The position numbers and the translations under genes are program-made. The notes under the pieces are model-generated. The model ran no database searches and had not been told where the DNA came from. It saw only the letters and a program-made list of their open reading frames with translations. Shown here one piece after another: positions 26,091-33,762 of a DNA stretch of 64,000 nt (position 1 is its first letter; every line of letters begins with the position of its first letter). The stretch comes from Streptomyces sp. SirexAA-E. Its GTDB lineage: Bacteria; Actinomycetota; Actinomycetes; Streptomycetales; Streptomycetaceae. The DNA is taken from contig NC_015953.1 of assembly GCF_000177195.2 (NCBI RefSeq), positions 6,758,001 through 6,822,000 on the forward strand, given 5' to 3'.

Positions 26091-26378
26091 TCAGTAGCTG
26101 TCGTGCTCGCCCTTGCCGTCGTCGTGCCCGCCCTGCTGGCCGCCGTTGACGCAGGCGTTGCCGGCGGTGGGGTTGAGCAGAGCGATGATGTTCACCGAGT
26201 TGCCGCACGCGTTGACGGGAACGCTGACGGGGATCTGGACGACGTTGCCGGACAGCACACCCGGCGAACCGAAGGCGGCGCCACTCGCGCCGGCGTCGGC
26301 GGCGGCGACACCCGCACCGGCGAACACCAGGCTGCCCGCGGCGACGGTCAGGACTGCCGCACTTCCCAGCTTGAACAT
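26091..26378 (-). CDS. Short chaplin with charged C-terminal tail
   Basis: 95 aa, GGGAG before the ATG. Signal peptide to about residue 27 (AAAVLTVAAG-like core ending VAAADAG). One chaplin domain, residues 38-79: SPGVLSGNVVQIPVSVPVNA, then CGNSVNII, with Cys58 and Cys76 forming the usual disulfide. Chaplins coat aerial hyphae as amyloid fibrils. Unlike typical short chaplins it carries an extra hydrophilic tail (GQQGGHDDGKGEHDSY). No LPXTG anchor. It is a single-gene unit divergent from the small secreted protein at 26719. Confidence 0.92.
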   Translation of the reverse strand: MFKLGSAAVLTVAAGSLVFAGAGVAAADAGASGAAFGSPGVLSGNVVQIPVSVPVNACGNSVNIIALLNPTAGNACVNGGQQGGHDDGKGEHDSY

Positions 26379-26718
26379 GAAATCTCCCGCAGTGTGAGTG
26401 CCGTCGCCCGATGCGACGGCTCGGACCACCATGCGGCCGCACCATCGCCCAGCCGTTCGACGCGCCCGACCGACGCCCACCTGCTCGCCTGAACAGCCGA
26501 ACCGGTGACACGGTCGGCCCAGGCGCGCCCCACTCGTCCGCGCGCTTCCTGACGGCCCTCGGGCCCCCGGCGGCCTGAGCGGCCGGACTCCTGGACGTCC
26601 TGGCTTACGCCGAACAGGTGGATTCCTCGACCTGCGAGGGCGCGGTGTCCATGGCACGGCGTCGTCGGCGGTGACAGTGAGGGCTACGCACAATCCGCGT
26701 TCCAGAGAGGAAGCCCTC
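26379..26718. other. 340-bp divergent promoter region
   Basis: Lies between the chaplin and the small secreted protein genes. No coding-like frame on either strand. Both genes have good ribosome sites at its edges; I could not assign a -10/-35 pair with confidence. Confidence 0.4.
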
Positions 26719-26973
26719 ATGCTTCGTCGTATTGCCATCACTCTTGCCACCGTCGCCGCCGCCGGCTTCGTCGCCGCCGGCCCGGCCGTCGCCGACGAAT
26801 GGGAAGGCGGCCAGGTGGGCGCCGGTTACGAGGCGGTCGAAGGCTCCCACGAGGCCGGGGAGTTCCTCAACCTGGGCGGTCCGTACGGGATCACCTACGG
26901 CAAGGGCCACAAGGCCCACTTCGCGGGCGAGAGCGGCCTGATCTACGCCCAGTACCTGCAGGGCCGCAACTGA
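26719..26973 (+). CDS. Small secreted protein of unknown function
   Basis: 84 aa, ATG 26719 with AGAGG 8 nt upstream. Signal peptide: MLRRIAITLATVAAAGFVAA then GPAVADE, cleavage near VAD. The mature ~58 residues are acidic/glycine-rich with GGQVGAGYEAVEGSHEAGEF and GPYGITYGKGHKAHFAGE, no cysteine, so not a chaplin or rodlin. I do not recognise the family. Proximity to a chaplin suggests a surface role, but this is only contextual. Confidence 0.78.
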   Translation: MLRRIAITLATVAAAGFVAAGPAVADEWEGGQVGAGYEAVEGSHEAGEFLNLGGPYGITYGKGHKAHFAGESGLIYAQYLQGRN

Positions 26974-27098
26974 TCGGCTGACACAACGGCGCCGCCGTTG
27001 CCCGGCCTGCTGAAGGGCCCGTCCGACCGGAACCGTGAGCGTGTGTGCGCCATGGTGCCGCGGCCGGGCACCTGTCGGGCAACAGTCGGCTGACCACA

Positions 27099-27131
27099 CG
27101 GGACCCCGGGCCATGAGTGCCCGGGGTCCCG
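27099..27131 (+). terminator. Hairpin downstream of the small secreted protein gene
   Basis: Perfect 13-bp stem (27099-27111 with 27119-27131), 7-nt loop CATGAGT. No T run, as is common in Streptomyces. It lies 126 bp after the gene. Confidence 0.55.
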
Positions 27132-27144
27132 CTCGTGCGCCGGT

Positions 27145-27186
27145 GTCCGTACGGTCGGCGTCCGTACCGGTCGGTGTCCGTACGGC
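27145..27186. repeat. Three short tandem repeats of GTCCGTAC
   Basis: GTCCGTAC begins at 27145, 27160 and 27176, with GG/CGG and TCGG spacers, giving a 15-16-bp period just upstream of the K+ channel gene. Could be a regulatory array or a chance low-complexity run. Confidence 0.45.
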
Positions 27187-27255
27187 CCCGTTCGCGGTGA
27201 CACGGTGAGCCGTGTCCTGCCGCGAAGCGGGCGCCTCCCTCGTTACGTTCGGTCC

Positions 27256-27762
27256 ATGCCTCCACTTTCGCCCGTCTATCTCCTCCGCAAGCTGCTGGGC
27301 AACGAACGCTGGCGGCAGCATCACGTGCGGGCGTCGGTGTGGGCGGCCCTGGGGCTGGTCCTGGTCATGCTGGTCGGTTCCTGGATCATCGTCCCGTTCG
27401 AGGCTCCGGCGCACCGGGCGACCATCACCTCGTTCCCGCTCGCGCTGTGGTGGTCCGTCGAAACGGCGACGACCGTCGGATACGGGGACCTCTATCCGGT
27501 CACGACCGCCGGACGTGTCATCGCCGGGATCGTGATGCTCGTCGGGATCTCCGTGTTCAGCATCGTCACCGCATCCCTGGCCACCTGGTTCGTCGGCAGT
27601 GCCGCGCACCGCGCCCGCCAGGTGGCGCGGGCGGTCGAGCACGCCGGGGCCCGGGGCAGGGCGGACGCCGACCAGGAACTGCGCGCGTTGCACGCCCGCT
27701 TCGACCGGCTCGAGGATCTGATCGGCGGCGAGGGCGGGGCCGGCCCCGGAGTGCGCCGCTGA
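27256..27762 (+). CDS. Two-helix potassium channel
   Basis: 168 aa from ATG 27256. Helix 1 at residues ~28-47, pore loop with selectivity filter TVGYGD (residues 73-78), helix 2 at ~87-112. The C-terminal ~55 residues are a charged coiled-coil-like segment (ADQELRALHARFDRLEDLIGG) without RCK/TrkA-N domain. This is the KcsA-like architecture. A tetrameric K+-selective channel in the cytoplasmic membrane is expected. Confidence 0.92.
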   Translation: MPPLSPVYLLRKLLGNERWRQHHVRASVWAALGLVLVMLVGSWIIVPFEAPAHRATITSFPLALWWSVETATTVGYGDLYPVTTAGRVIAGIVMLVGISVFSIVTASLATWFVGSAAHRARQVARAVEHAGARGRADADQELRALHARFDRLEDLIGGEGGAGPGVRR

Positions 27763-27777
27763 CCCGGGGTCGCCGCC

Positions 27778-27808
27778 GCCCCGGGGAGACCGAAGCGGCC
27801 CCCGGGGC
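27778..27808. terminator. Bidirectional hairpin between converging genes
   Basis: Stem GCCCCGGGG (27778-27786) with CCCCGGGGC (27800-27808), 13-nt loop, between the channel and Gfo/Idh stop codons. Confidence 0.5.
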
Positions 27809-27820
27809 GAGGCGGCCGCG

Positions 27821-28888
27821 TCAGGCCACGGTGGTGTCCGCCGTGCGGGCGGCGGGGACGACGGGTGCACCGTCCTGGCGTGCGGAGGAGAGCGCGGCCT
27901 CGACCACCGCGACGGCCGCGTAGATGTCGGCCGCCGACACCGACGGCGTGCGTCCGAGGCGGATGTCGTCACCGAACTCGGTGAACAGCCGCCGCAACGC
28001 CGTCACTCCGGCGGGCCCGCCGATCCGACGGGAGAGACGGCCGCCGTCCGCCGCGCGCACGGTGACCGAGGGGGCGTCCTCGTCGGCGAGCACATGGCCG
28101 TGCGAACCGAGCACGCGCAGGCTGGAGGAGACGGGAGCGGGGCCGACTCCGGCGGGCGCGCGGGCCACGGTGGCGGTCGCCACCACCCCGTTGCGCAGGC
28201 GGAGCGAGAGGACGGCCGCGTCCTCGACGCCGTAGGTGCCGTGCGGGCCGCCGAAGAGCGGTGCGTGGGGCGCGGCGCTGCTGAAGGCGACGACCTCCTC
28301 GACCTCCAGACCGGTCAGGTGACGGATCGCCAGGGCCGGATACCACCCGAAGTTCACCAGTTCGCCGCCTCCGGACAGCGCGGGGTCGCAGACCAGCTCG
28401 GGGCGCTCGACGGTGGTTCCGTCGAGTCCGCCGGCCGCGATCCACTCCGCGTCGACGGCCAGGGGCAGACCGATCGCGCCGGAGTCCACGAGGCGCCGGG
28501 CGCGGACGATCTGCGGGGAGTGGAGGCGGTGGACGGCGGACAGCAGTCCGGGGGAGCGGTCGGCGGCCTCCCACAGACGCTGTGCGCCACGCGTGTCGGT
28601 GGCGGCGGGCTTGTCGACGAGCACGTGGCGGCCCGCTTCGAGGGCTCTCACCGCGAGGTCGACGTGGCGCGTGGGCTCACTGCACACGAGCGCGACGTCG
28701 CAGGAGGCGAGCCCCTGGTCCAGGTCCAGGAGCGGAAGGCCCGTCGTGCTCGCGAGGTCGGCGCTGTCCTCGGTGAAGGGGCTGTCGGCGGTGTCGGCGC
28801 AGCCGATGACCTCGACGCCGGGCAGGGACCGCAGCAACGGCACGTAGTCACGGGCGTGCCGGACCCCGGACACGATGAGGATCCTCAT
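27821..28888 (-). CDS. Gfo/Idh/MocA-family oxidoreductase (second of pair)
   Basis: 355 aa. N-terminal Rossmann part (MRILIVSGVRHARDYVPLL) is atypical, lacking the clean GxGxxG of the family; then ASCDVALVCSEPTRHVDLAVRALEAGRHVLVDKPAATD with the conserved DKP lysine, and VNFGWYPALAIRHLTGLEVEEVVAF in the substrate domain. Gfo/Idh enzymes oxidise or reduce sugars or cyclitols with NAD(P). It starts 1 nt after the stop of the paralogous upstream gene, so the two likely act in one sugar pathway. Confidence 0.84.
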   Translation of the reverse strand: MRILIVSGVRHARDYVPLLRSLPGVEVIGCADTADSPFTEDSADLASTTGLPLLDLDQGLASCDVALVCSEPTRHVDLAVRALEAGRHVLVDKPAATDTRGAQRLWEAADRSPGLLSAVHRLHSPQIVRARRLVDSGAIGLPLAVDAEWIAAGGLDGTTVERPELVCDPALSGGGELVNFGWYPALAIRHLTGLEVEEVVAFSSAAPHAPLFGGPHGTYGVEDAAVLSLRLRNGVVATATVARAPAGVGPAPVSSSLRVLGSHGHVLADEDAPSVTVRAADGGRLSRRIGGPAGVTALRRLFTEFGDDIRLGRTPSVSAADIYAAVAVVEAALSSARQDGAPVVPAARTADTTVA

Positions 28889-28889
28889 C

Positions 28890-29939
28890 TCAGCAGACCT
28901 CCTTCACGTCGACGGGACGTCCTTCGTCCGCGCTGAGCTGTGCCGCCAGGGCGGCGGCGAGTGCGGCACGTATCTGGTGGGGCGCGGTCAGCGGTGCCGC
29001 AGAACCGTCGAGCACGTCGCGCAGATGCCTGGTCTGCTCGGTCATCGCACCGTCGATCGAGGCGGGGGCGACGGGCGACGCGGCGTGCGCGCGTGGCTCG
29101 TCCTCGCTGCTGTGGTGCAGGGTTCCGGCGGTGCCGGAGAGCATCAGACGGCGGACGAACGTGCCCCGTGCGGCGAGGGCGTAGCAGAGCTCGACGGTGG
29201 CGAGGGCACCACCGGCGAAGCGTACGAGGATCTGGAAGCTGTCCGGGGTCGGCATCCCGGGCGCCCACGTACGGCAGGGGCGGGCGAAGACCCGGACCGG
29301 TTCGTCGTCCATGAGCCAGGTCAGCAGGTCGAGGGCGTGCACGCCGTTGTGGGCGACATGGCCTCCGGAGCGGGCCGGGTCCAGCTGCCAGCCCCGCCAG
29401 CCACCGGGCCAGACGTGCCCGGTGTACCAGGTGAGGTGGGCCAGCCGGGGAGTGCCGACGGCGCCGTCGGCGACCGCCTGGGCGATCTCCAGGTGGACGG
29501 GCTGGAAGCGGGCGGTCTGGGCGACGAGCAGCGGCCGGCCGGCGCTCTTCGCGGCCGAGAGGATCCGGTCGACGTCCGCGACCCCCAACGCGGCGGGCTT
29601 CTCCAGCAGGACCGCCTTTCCGGCGCCGAGCGCGGCCACGGAGAGATCGGCGTGGGACTCGGGTGAGGTGCACACGGCGGTGACGTCGATGCCCTCGGAC
29701 CACGCGGTCGCCGGGTCGGTGGACCAGGTGGCGCCCTCGACGAGGGCCGCCAGCGCGGCGGCCCGTTCGGGATGCCGGTCGACGACGTGGGCCAGCCGCA
29801 TCCGCGGGACGTCTGTGAGCGCGGCGACGTGATCGCGGGCGATGGCCCCGGCGCCGACGAGGGCGACGCGATGGTCACCGGCCCGCTGCCCGGGACCGCG
29901 CGGCCCCTTCTTCTCAGGTACAGGGTCAGGGTTCAACAC
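28890..29939 (-). CDS. Gfo/Idh/MocA-family oxidoreductase (first of pair)
   Basis: 349 aa. Full Rossmann motif VALVGAGAIARDHVAAL, VTAVCTSPESHADLSVAALGAGKAVLLEKPAAL with EKP lysine, then GGHVAHNGVHALDLLTWLMDDEP holding the catalytic His. The sequence after the GTG start at 29939 has AGGAG only 2 nt away, so TTG 29936 may be the true start. A possible operator palindrome lies 30 bp upstream. Substrate unknown; the tandem arrangement suggests a two-step conversion of one sugar or inositol-like compound. Confidence 0.86.
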   Translation of the reverse strand: MLNPDPVPEKKGPRGPGQRAGDHRVALVGAGAIARDHVAALTDVPRMRLAHVVDRHPERAAALAALVEGATWSTDPATAWSEGIDVTAVCTSPESHADLSVAALGAGKAVLLEKPAALGVADVDRILSAAKSAGRPLLVAQTARFQPVHLEIAQAVADGAVGTPRLAHLTWYTGHVWPGGWRGWQLDPARSGGHVAHNGVHALDLLTWLMDDEPVRVFARPCRTWAPGMPTPDSFQILVRFAGGALATVELCYALAARGTFVRRLMLSGTAGTLHHSSEDEPRAHAASPVAPASIDGAMTEQTRHLRDVLDGSAAPLTAPHQIRAALAAALAAQLSADEGRPVDVKEVC

Positions 29940-29968
29940 GACTCCTCACACGCGACCTTCCATACTTA

Positions 29969-29990
29969 GGACATCAGACATCTTATGTCC
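29969..29990 (-). promoter_or_regulatory. Candidate operator upstream of the Gfo/Idh pair
   Basis: GGACAT at 29969-29974 and ATGTCC at 29985-29990 form an inverted repeat; inside is the direct repeat GACATC-AGACATC. It resembles GntR-type sites. It is 30 bp from the start codon, where a promoter would lie. Confidence 0.4.
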
Positions 29991-30249
29991 CGGCCTGAGT
30001 GTCCGCGCCGCCGTGGGTGATCCGCCGGGCGGCGGCATCGCGGAAGAGCGGGGCGGCGCGTGGCCGCGCCCGCGGAGGGGTACGCAGTGTCCGTACGTCC
30101 GGTGTCGTTTCGTCCCCTTTGCTCGCACCGGGCCTAAGGTCGACCTGCGCACATCAGCGGCGCCGCACGCACGGGTGAGGCGAGGAACCAGCCCCGCGCC
30201 GCGATCCGTTCAGCGACGGGACCGCCGTCGGCGACTTCGGTGGAGTGAG
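29991..30249. other. Intergenic region upstream of the YhgE/Pip-like gene
   Basis: About 260 bp between the divergent Gfo/Idh pair and the YhgE/Pip-like gene. No coding-like frame recognised. Confidence 0.4.
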
Positions 30250-31554
30250 ATGACGACCGGGAGCACCGCACGCGATCCGGGAGCAGGACCGGCGCCGGGG
30301 GCACCGGCGTCGGCCGGACGCGTGCTGCGGCGGTGGAAGCTGTGGATCGTACCGGCCGCGCTGAGCGCCCTGGTCGCCCTGGTGCTCTCGCTCCTGTACA
30401 TGGGGGGCATCCTCACCCCGACCGGCAGCCTGCACCGGCTGCCCATCGCGCTGGTCGACGCGGACACCGGCGCGCCGCCGCCGGGCCGGGGCGAGAACCT
30501 CGGGGCGCGGGTCAGTGCCGCCGTGGTCTCCTCCACCCCGGACGACCAGGTGCGGTGGCGGCGGATGAGCCAGGGCCGGATGCGGGGCGAACTGGCGTCC
30601 GGCAAGGTCTTCGGCGCGCTGGTGATCCCGTCCGGCTTCACCGCCGACGTCGACCGGCTGACCACCGGCGAGGCCACCGAACGCCCCGCCCTGACCGTCC
30701 TGACCAACCCCGGCATGGGCAGCCTCGGCTCCTCCCTGGCCCAGCGGATCACCCAGCGGGCGGCGAACGAGGCATCCGCGTCCATCGGACGGGAGCTGAC
30801 CGGGTCGCAGGCCGCGGCGGGGCAGCCCCCGGGGTTCCGGCTCCTGCTCGCCGACCCGGTCGCCGTACGGGTCCAGGCGGGCCACCCCATCGGCGGCCAC
30901 AGCGGACTGGGGCTGAGCGCGTTCTACTACACACTGCTGCTGGTGCTCGCCGGGTTCATCAGCGCCAACGTCGTCCACAACGGCGTGGACACCTCTCTCG
31001 GTTACGCGGACAGTGAGATCGGGCCCTGGCACACCCGTCGCCCCACCGTGCCCATCGACCGCACCCGCACGCTGCTGGTCAAGATGGGCATGACCGCCGG
31101 CCTGTCCGTGCTGACCACCACACTGATCATGGTCGCGACGATCGGCGTCCTGGGCATGGACGCCCCCCATCTCGTGCTGCTGTGGATGTTCTCCTTCTGC
31201 GCGTGCCTCACGGTCGGGCTCGGAGTCCAGGCCGTCAACGCCGCCTTCGGGGGCATCGGCCAGCTGGTGGCCATGTTCGTCTTCATCGCGCTGGCGCTCC
31301 CGTCGTCCGGGGCCACCGTGCCCCTCGAAGCGGTCCCGGGCTTCTACCGGTTCCTCGGCACCTTCGAACCCATCCGGCAGGTCGCCGACGGTGTGCGGGC
31401 GATCCTCTACTTCGACGCCCGGGGGGACGCGGGTCTGGCCCGGGGATGGACCATGATCGCGGTCGGATTCGTCGTCGCGCTCGTCTTCGGCTTCGCGATG
31501 ACCCGCTACTACGACCGCAAGGGCCTGCACCGCATGGTCCCGCAACCCGGGTGA
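30250..31554 (+). CDS. YhgE/Pip-like membrane protein (DUF3533/ABC-2 type)
   Basis: 434 aa from ATG 30250 (GGAG 4-5 nt upstream). One N-terminal helix (residues ~34-58), a large extracytoplasmic loop with LPIALVDADTGAPPPGRGEN, GARVSAAVVS and GELASGKVFGALVIPSGFTADV, then five more helices from ~residue 220, ending in a basic tail. This is the YhgE/Pip (phage-infection-protein) plan, close to ABC-2 permeases but with no ATPase beside it. Role unknown; members are linked to secretion and membrane stress. Confidence 0.83.
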   Translation: MTTGSTARDPGAGPAPGAPASAGRVLRRWKLWIVPAALSALVALVLSLLYMGGILTPTGSLHRLPIALVDADTGAPPPGRGENLGARVSAAVVSSTPDDQVRWRRMSQGRMRGELASGKVFGALVIPSGFTADVDRLTTGEATERPALTVLTNPGMGSLGSSLAQRITQRAANEASASIGRELTGSQAAAGQPPGFRLLLADPVAVRVQAGHPIGGHSGLGLSAFYYTLLLVLAGFISANVVHNGVDTSLGYADSEIGPWHTRRPTVPIDRTRTLLVKMGMTAGLSVLTTTLIMVATIGVLGMDAPHLVLLWMFSFCACLTVGLGVQAVNAAFGGIGQLVAMFVFIALALPSSGATVPLEAVPGFYRFLGTFEPIRQVADGVRAILYFDARGDAGLARGWTMIAVGFVVALVFGFAMTRYYDRKGLHRMVPQPG

Positions 31555-31663
31555 GGCACCGTGGGCCCGCGCGACTTCGCCGCACGGGCCGCGCTCGGCG
31601 GCGAGCTCGCCCGCGGACGCCGGGACGGACGACCGCGCGCATCCGGCGGGATCGGCGTGCCGG

Positions 31664-31828
31664 GTGGTCGTGGACCACCTCGGGCTGCCCCGGAGGGAGA
31701 TCGCTGAGCAGGTGAGAGGCCGACACGGTCTCCCGGACCGGCGGATCGGCCGGCGGCGCGAGCGCGTGGGCGAAGAATCCGAGACGGGCGGGACCGGTCC
31801 AGGCGCCGCGCACGGTCAGGTGCGTGAT
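31664..31828 (-). pseudogene. C-terminal remnant of an acetoacetate-decarboxylase-like gene
   Basis: On the minus strand the frame reads ITHLTVRGAWTGPARLGFFA, then HALAPPADPPVRETVSASHLL, ending PEVVHDH, closely matching the C-terminal end of acetoacetate-decarboxylase-family proteins (typically REVVSATHL...LGEVVHDY). No start or N-terminal domain is present; the preceding codons belong to a different gene (YciI-like) in another frame. So it is a broken gene fused head-on to another remnant. Confidence 0.5.
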
Positions 31829-32109
31829 CGGGTGCGGGGCAGGACGGAGCGCGCGGTGTCCGGGGCCGGTGCCCGGACCAGCGCGGCCGTGCCCAGCCAC
31901 GCGCTGCCGTCGTCGGAGAGCAACGGCCCGTAGGCGATCGGATCGTCACGGCCCGGCGGCACGGCGAGGGTCGGGCCGCGCGCGATCATCTCCGCCGTGT
32001 ACCGGTCCATGTAGGACCAGTGCTCCTCCAGCAGCTCGTGACGCAGGGCCAGGGACCCGGACCGGTCGCCGTGGTAGCAGAAGAACTCCACGTGCGCGGT
32101 GTTCCTCAT
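31816..32109 (-). CDS. YciI-like protein, chimeric or truncated
   Basis: 97 aa from ATG 32109. The first half (EFFCYHGDRSGSLALRHELLEEHWSYMD) is a typical YCII-domain start with the conserved His. After GPTLAV the sequence jumps to DDPIAYGPLLSDDGSAWLGT, then AALVRAPAPDTARSVL, which looks like the C-terminal half of a different YCII protein. This suggests a recombined or internally deleted gene. YCII domains are small ferredoxin-like folds with often unknown substrate. Possibly non-functional. Confidence 0.5.
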   Translation of the reverse strand: MRNTAHVEFFCYHGDRSGSLALRHELLEEHWSYMDRYTAEMIARGPTLAVPPGRDDPIAYGPLLSDDGSAWLGTAALVRAPAPDTARSVLPRTRSRT

Positions 32110-32177
32110 CAGGTGCCGCCCGTCGGCGACAGGGCCCACGGCGTACCGAGTCGGAGCGACGGCGCCGCTCCGGACGG

Positions 32178-33254
32178 TCAGGCGGTGGCGGGACCTTCCT
32201 CGGTACGGGGGAAGCGACGGCGCACCGCGAGCGCCACGTGGACGAGGCCGATGAGGACGGGCACCTCGATGAGTGGGCCGACGACTCCGGCGAGGGCCTG
32301 TCCGCTGGTGGCGCCGAAGGTGGCGACGGCGACCGCGATGGCGAGCTCGAAGTTGTTGCCGGCGGCGGTGAACGCCAGAGTCGTGGCGCGCGGGTGGCCG
32401 AGACCGACGGCGCGGCCGAGGGCCATGGATCCGCCCCACATGAGGCCGAAGTACACCAGCAGCGGCAGCGCGATCCGTGCCACGTCCAACGGCCGGGAGG
32501 CGATCGCGTAGCCCTGGAGGGCGAACAGCAGGACGATGGTGAACAGCAGGCCGTAGAGGGCGAACGGGCCGGTCTTCGGGAGGAGCCGGTCCTCGTACCA
32601 GGTCCGCCCCTTGGTCCTCTCGCCCAGCTTGCGGGTGAGGAACCCGGCGAGCAGGGGGAGACCGAGGAAGATGAGCACGCTGCGGGCGATCTCCGCCGCC
32701 GACACGTCGAGTGCCGACTGTTCCAGGCCGAGCCATCCGGGCAGCACGGTCAGGTAGAACCAGCCGAGCAGCCCGAACGTGAGGACCTGGAACACGGAGT
32801 TGAGAGCCACCAGGACGGCGGCGGCTTCGCGGTCGCCGCAGGCCAGGTCGTTCCAGATGATGACCATGGCGATGCAGCGGGCGAGCCCGACGATGACCAG
32901 CCCGGTGCGGTACTCGGGCAGGTCCGGCAGGAACAGCCAGGCGAGGGCGAACATCAGCGCGGGGCCGAGCACCCAGTTCAGCAGCAGGGAGGGCAGCAGC
33001 AGCCGCCGATCGCGGGTCACGGTGCCGAGCCGGTCGTAACGGACCTTGGCCAGGACCGGGTACATCATCACCAGCAGCCCGATCGCGATGGGCAGCGACA
33101 CACCGGCGACGGTCATCCCGGCCAGCAGGTCACCGAGGCCCGGCGCCAGCCGTCCGAGCCCGAGGCCCGCGGCCATCGCCGCCAGGATCCAGACGGCGAG
33201 GTAGCGGTCCAGGAACGACAGGCGGGACGCGACCGGGGCAGAGGCGGCCGTCAC
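32178..33254 (-). CDS. ACR3-type arsenite efflux permease
   Basis: 358 aa with about ten helices. GTG start overlaps the arsR stop (GTGA). The conserved ACR3 segment GLARCIAMVIIWNDLACGD carries the essential Cys, and FTAAGNNFELAIAVAVATFG the second conserved site. It exports As(III) driven by proton motive force. Cotranslated with ArsR; both are divergent from arsM. Confidence 0.93.
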   Translation of the reverse strand: MTAASAPVASRLSFLDRYLAVWILAAMAAGLGLGRLAPGLGDLLAGMTVAGVSLPIAIGLLVMMYPVLAKVRYDRLGTVTRDRRLLLPSLLLNWVLGPALMFALAWLFLPDLPEYRTGLVIVGLARCIAMVIIWNDLACGDREAAAVLVALNSVFQVLTFGLLGWFYLTVLPGWLGLEQSALDVSAAEIARSVLIFLGLPLLAGFLTRKLGERTKGRTWYEDRLLPKTGPFALYGLLFTIVLLFALQGYAIASRPLDVARIALPLLVYFGLMWGGSMALGRAVGLGHPRATTLAFTAAGNNFELAIAVAVATFGATSGQALAGVVGPLIEVPVLIGLVHVALAVRRRFPRTEEGPATA

Positions 33255-33631
33255 GAGGTCGACGGGACGGACGCGGCGGGGCGGGCCAGGACCGATGCCA
33301 GCTTGTCCGTGGTCTCGGGGACGAGCCGGTAGTACACCCACGTCCCGCGTCGCTCGGAGCCGATCAGCCCGGCCTGCTTCAGCAGTTTGAGGTGGTGGGA
33401 GATCGTCGGCTGGGACAGGTCGAAGGCCGGGGTGAGGTCGCAGACGCAGATCTCCCCGCCCTCCCGCGACGCGATCATCGACAGCAGACGCAGCCGTACG
33501 GGGTCACCCAGGGCCTTGAACACCTTCGCCAGCCCCACAGCCCGGTCCTCGGACATAGGGGCGGCCGACAGGGTCGGACAGCAGCCCTCGGCGCCGCCCT
33601 GGGCGAGCGTCACCGGTTCTTGTTTCGACAT
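33251..33631 (-). CDS. arsR: ArsR-family arsenite-responsive repressor
   Basis: 126 aa. Winged helix with LAKVFKALGDPVRLRLLSMI, EICVCDLTPAFDLSQPTISHHLKLLKQAGLI. The ICVCDL Cys pair is the classic As(III) sensor of type ArsR1; additional Cys at CCPTL near the N-terminus may contribute a third ligand (inference). It likely represses itself, the ACR3 gene and the divergent arsM through the operator at 33641-33686. Confidence 0.93.
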   Translation of the reverse strand: MSKQEPVTLAQGGAEGCCPTLSAAPMSEDRAVGLAKVFKALGDPVRLRLLSMIASREGGEICVCDLTPAFDLSQPTISHHLKLLKQAGLIGSERRGTWVYYRLVPETTDKLASVLARPAASVPSTS

Positions 33632-33640
33632 GCTTCTATG

Positions 33641-33686
33641 TTGACGTTTTTCGATCCACGTCGCAAGCTTGCATCGAGAAACGTCG
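33641..33686. promoter_or_regulatory. Candidate ArsR operator between arsR and arsM
   Basis: Inverted repeat ACGTTTTTCGAT (33644-33655) / ATCGAGAAACGT (33673-33684) with one mismatch, enclosing the perfect palindrome GCAAGCTTGC (33663-33672). It lies 10 bp upstream of the arsR start, so ArsR binding would block its own promoter. Confidence 0.55.
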
Positions 33687-33762
33687 ATCCAGGCTGATCA
33701 GAGCCGTGTCTTGCCGTGCCTTGCTGTGCCGTGCCGTGCCGTGCCTTCGAAGGGTGAAGACC

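Noticed and set aside
27145..27186. Riboswitch upstream of the potassium channel
   Set aside because: Too short and repetitive; no recognised aptamer core and no ykkC/ydaO-type motif.
30250..31554. ABC transporter permease with partner ATPase
   Set aside because: No ATPase gene beside it and the large outer loop fits YhgE/Pip better.
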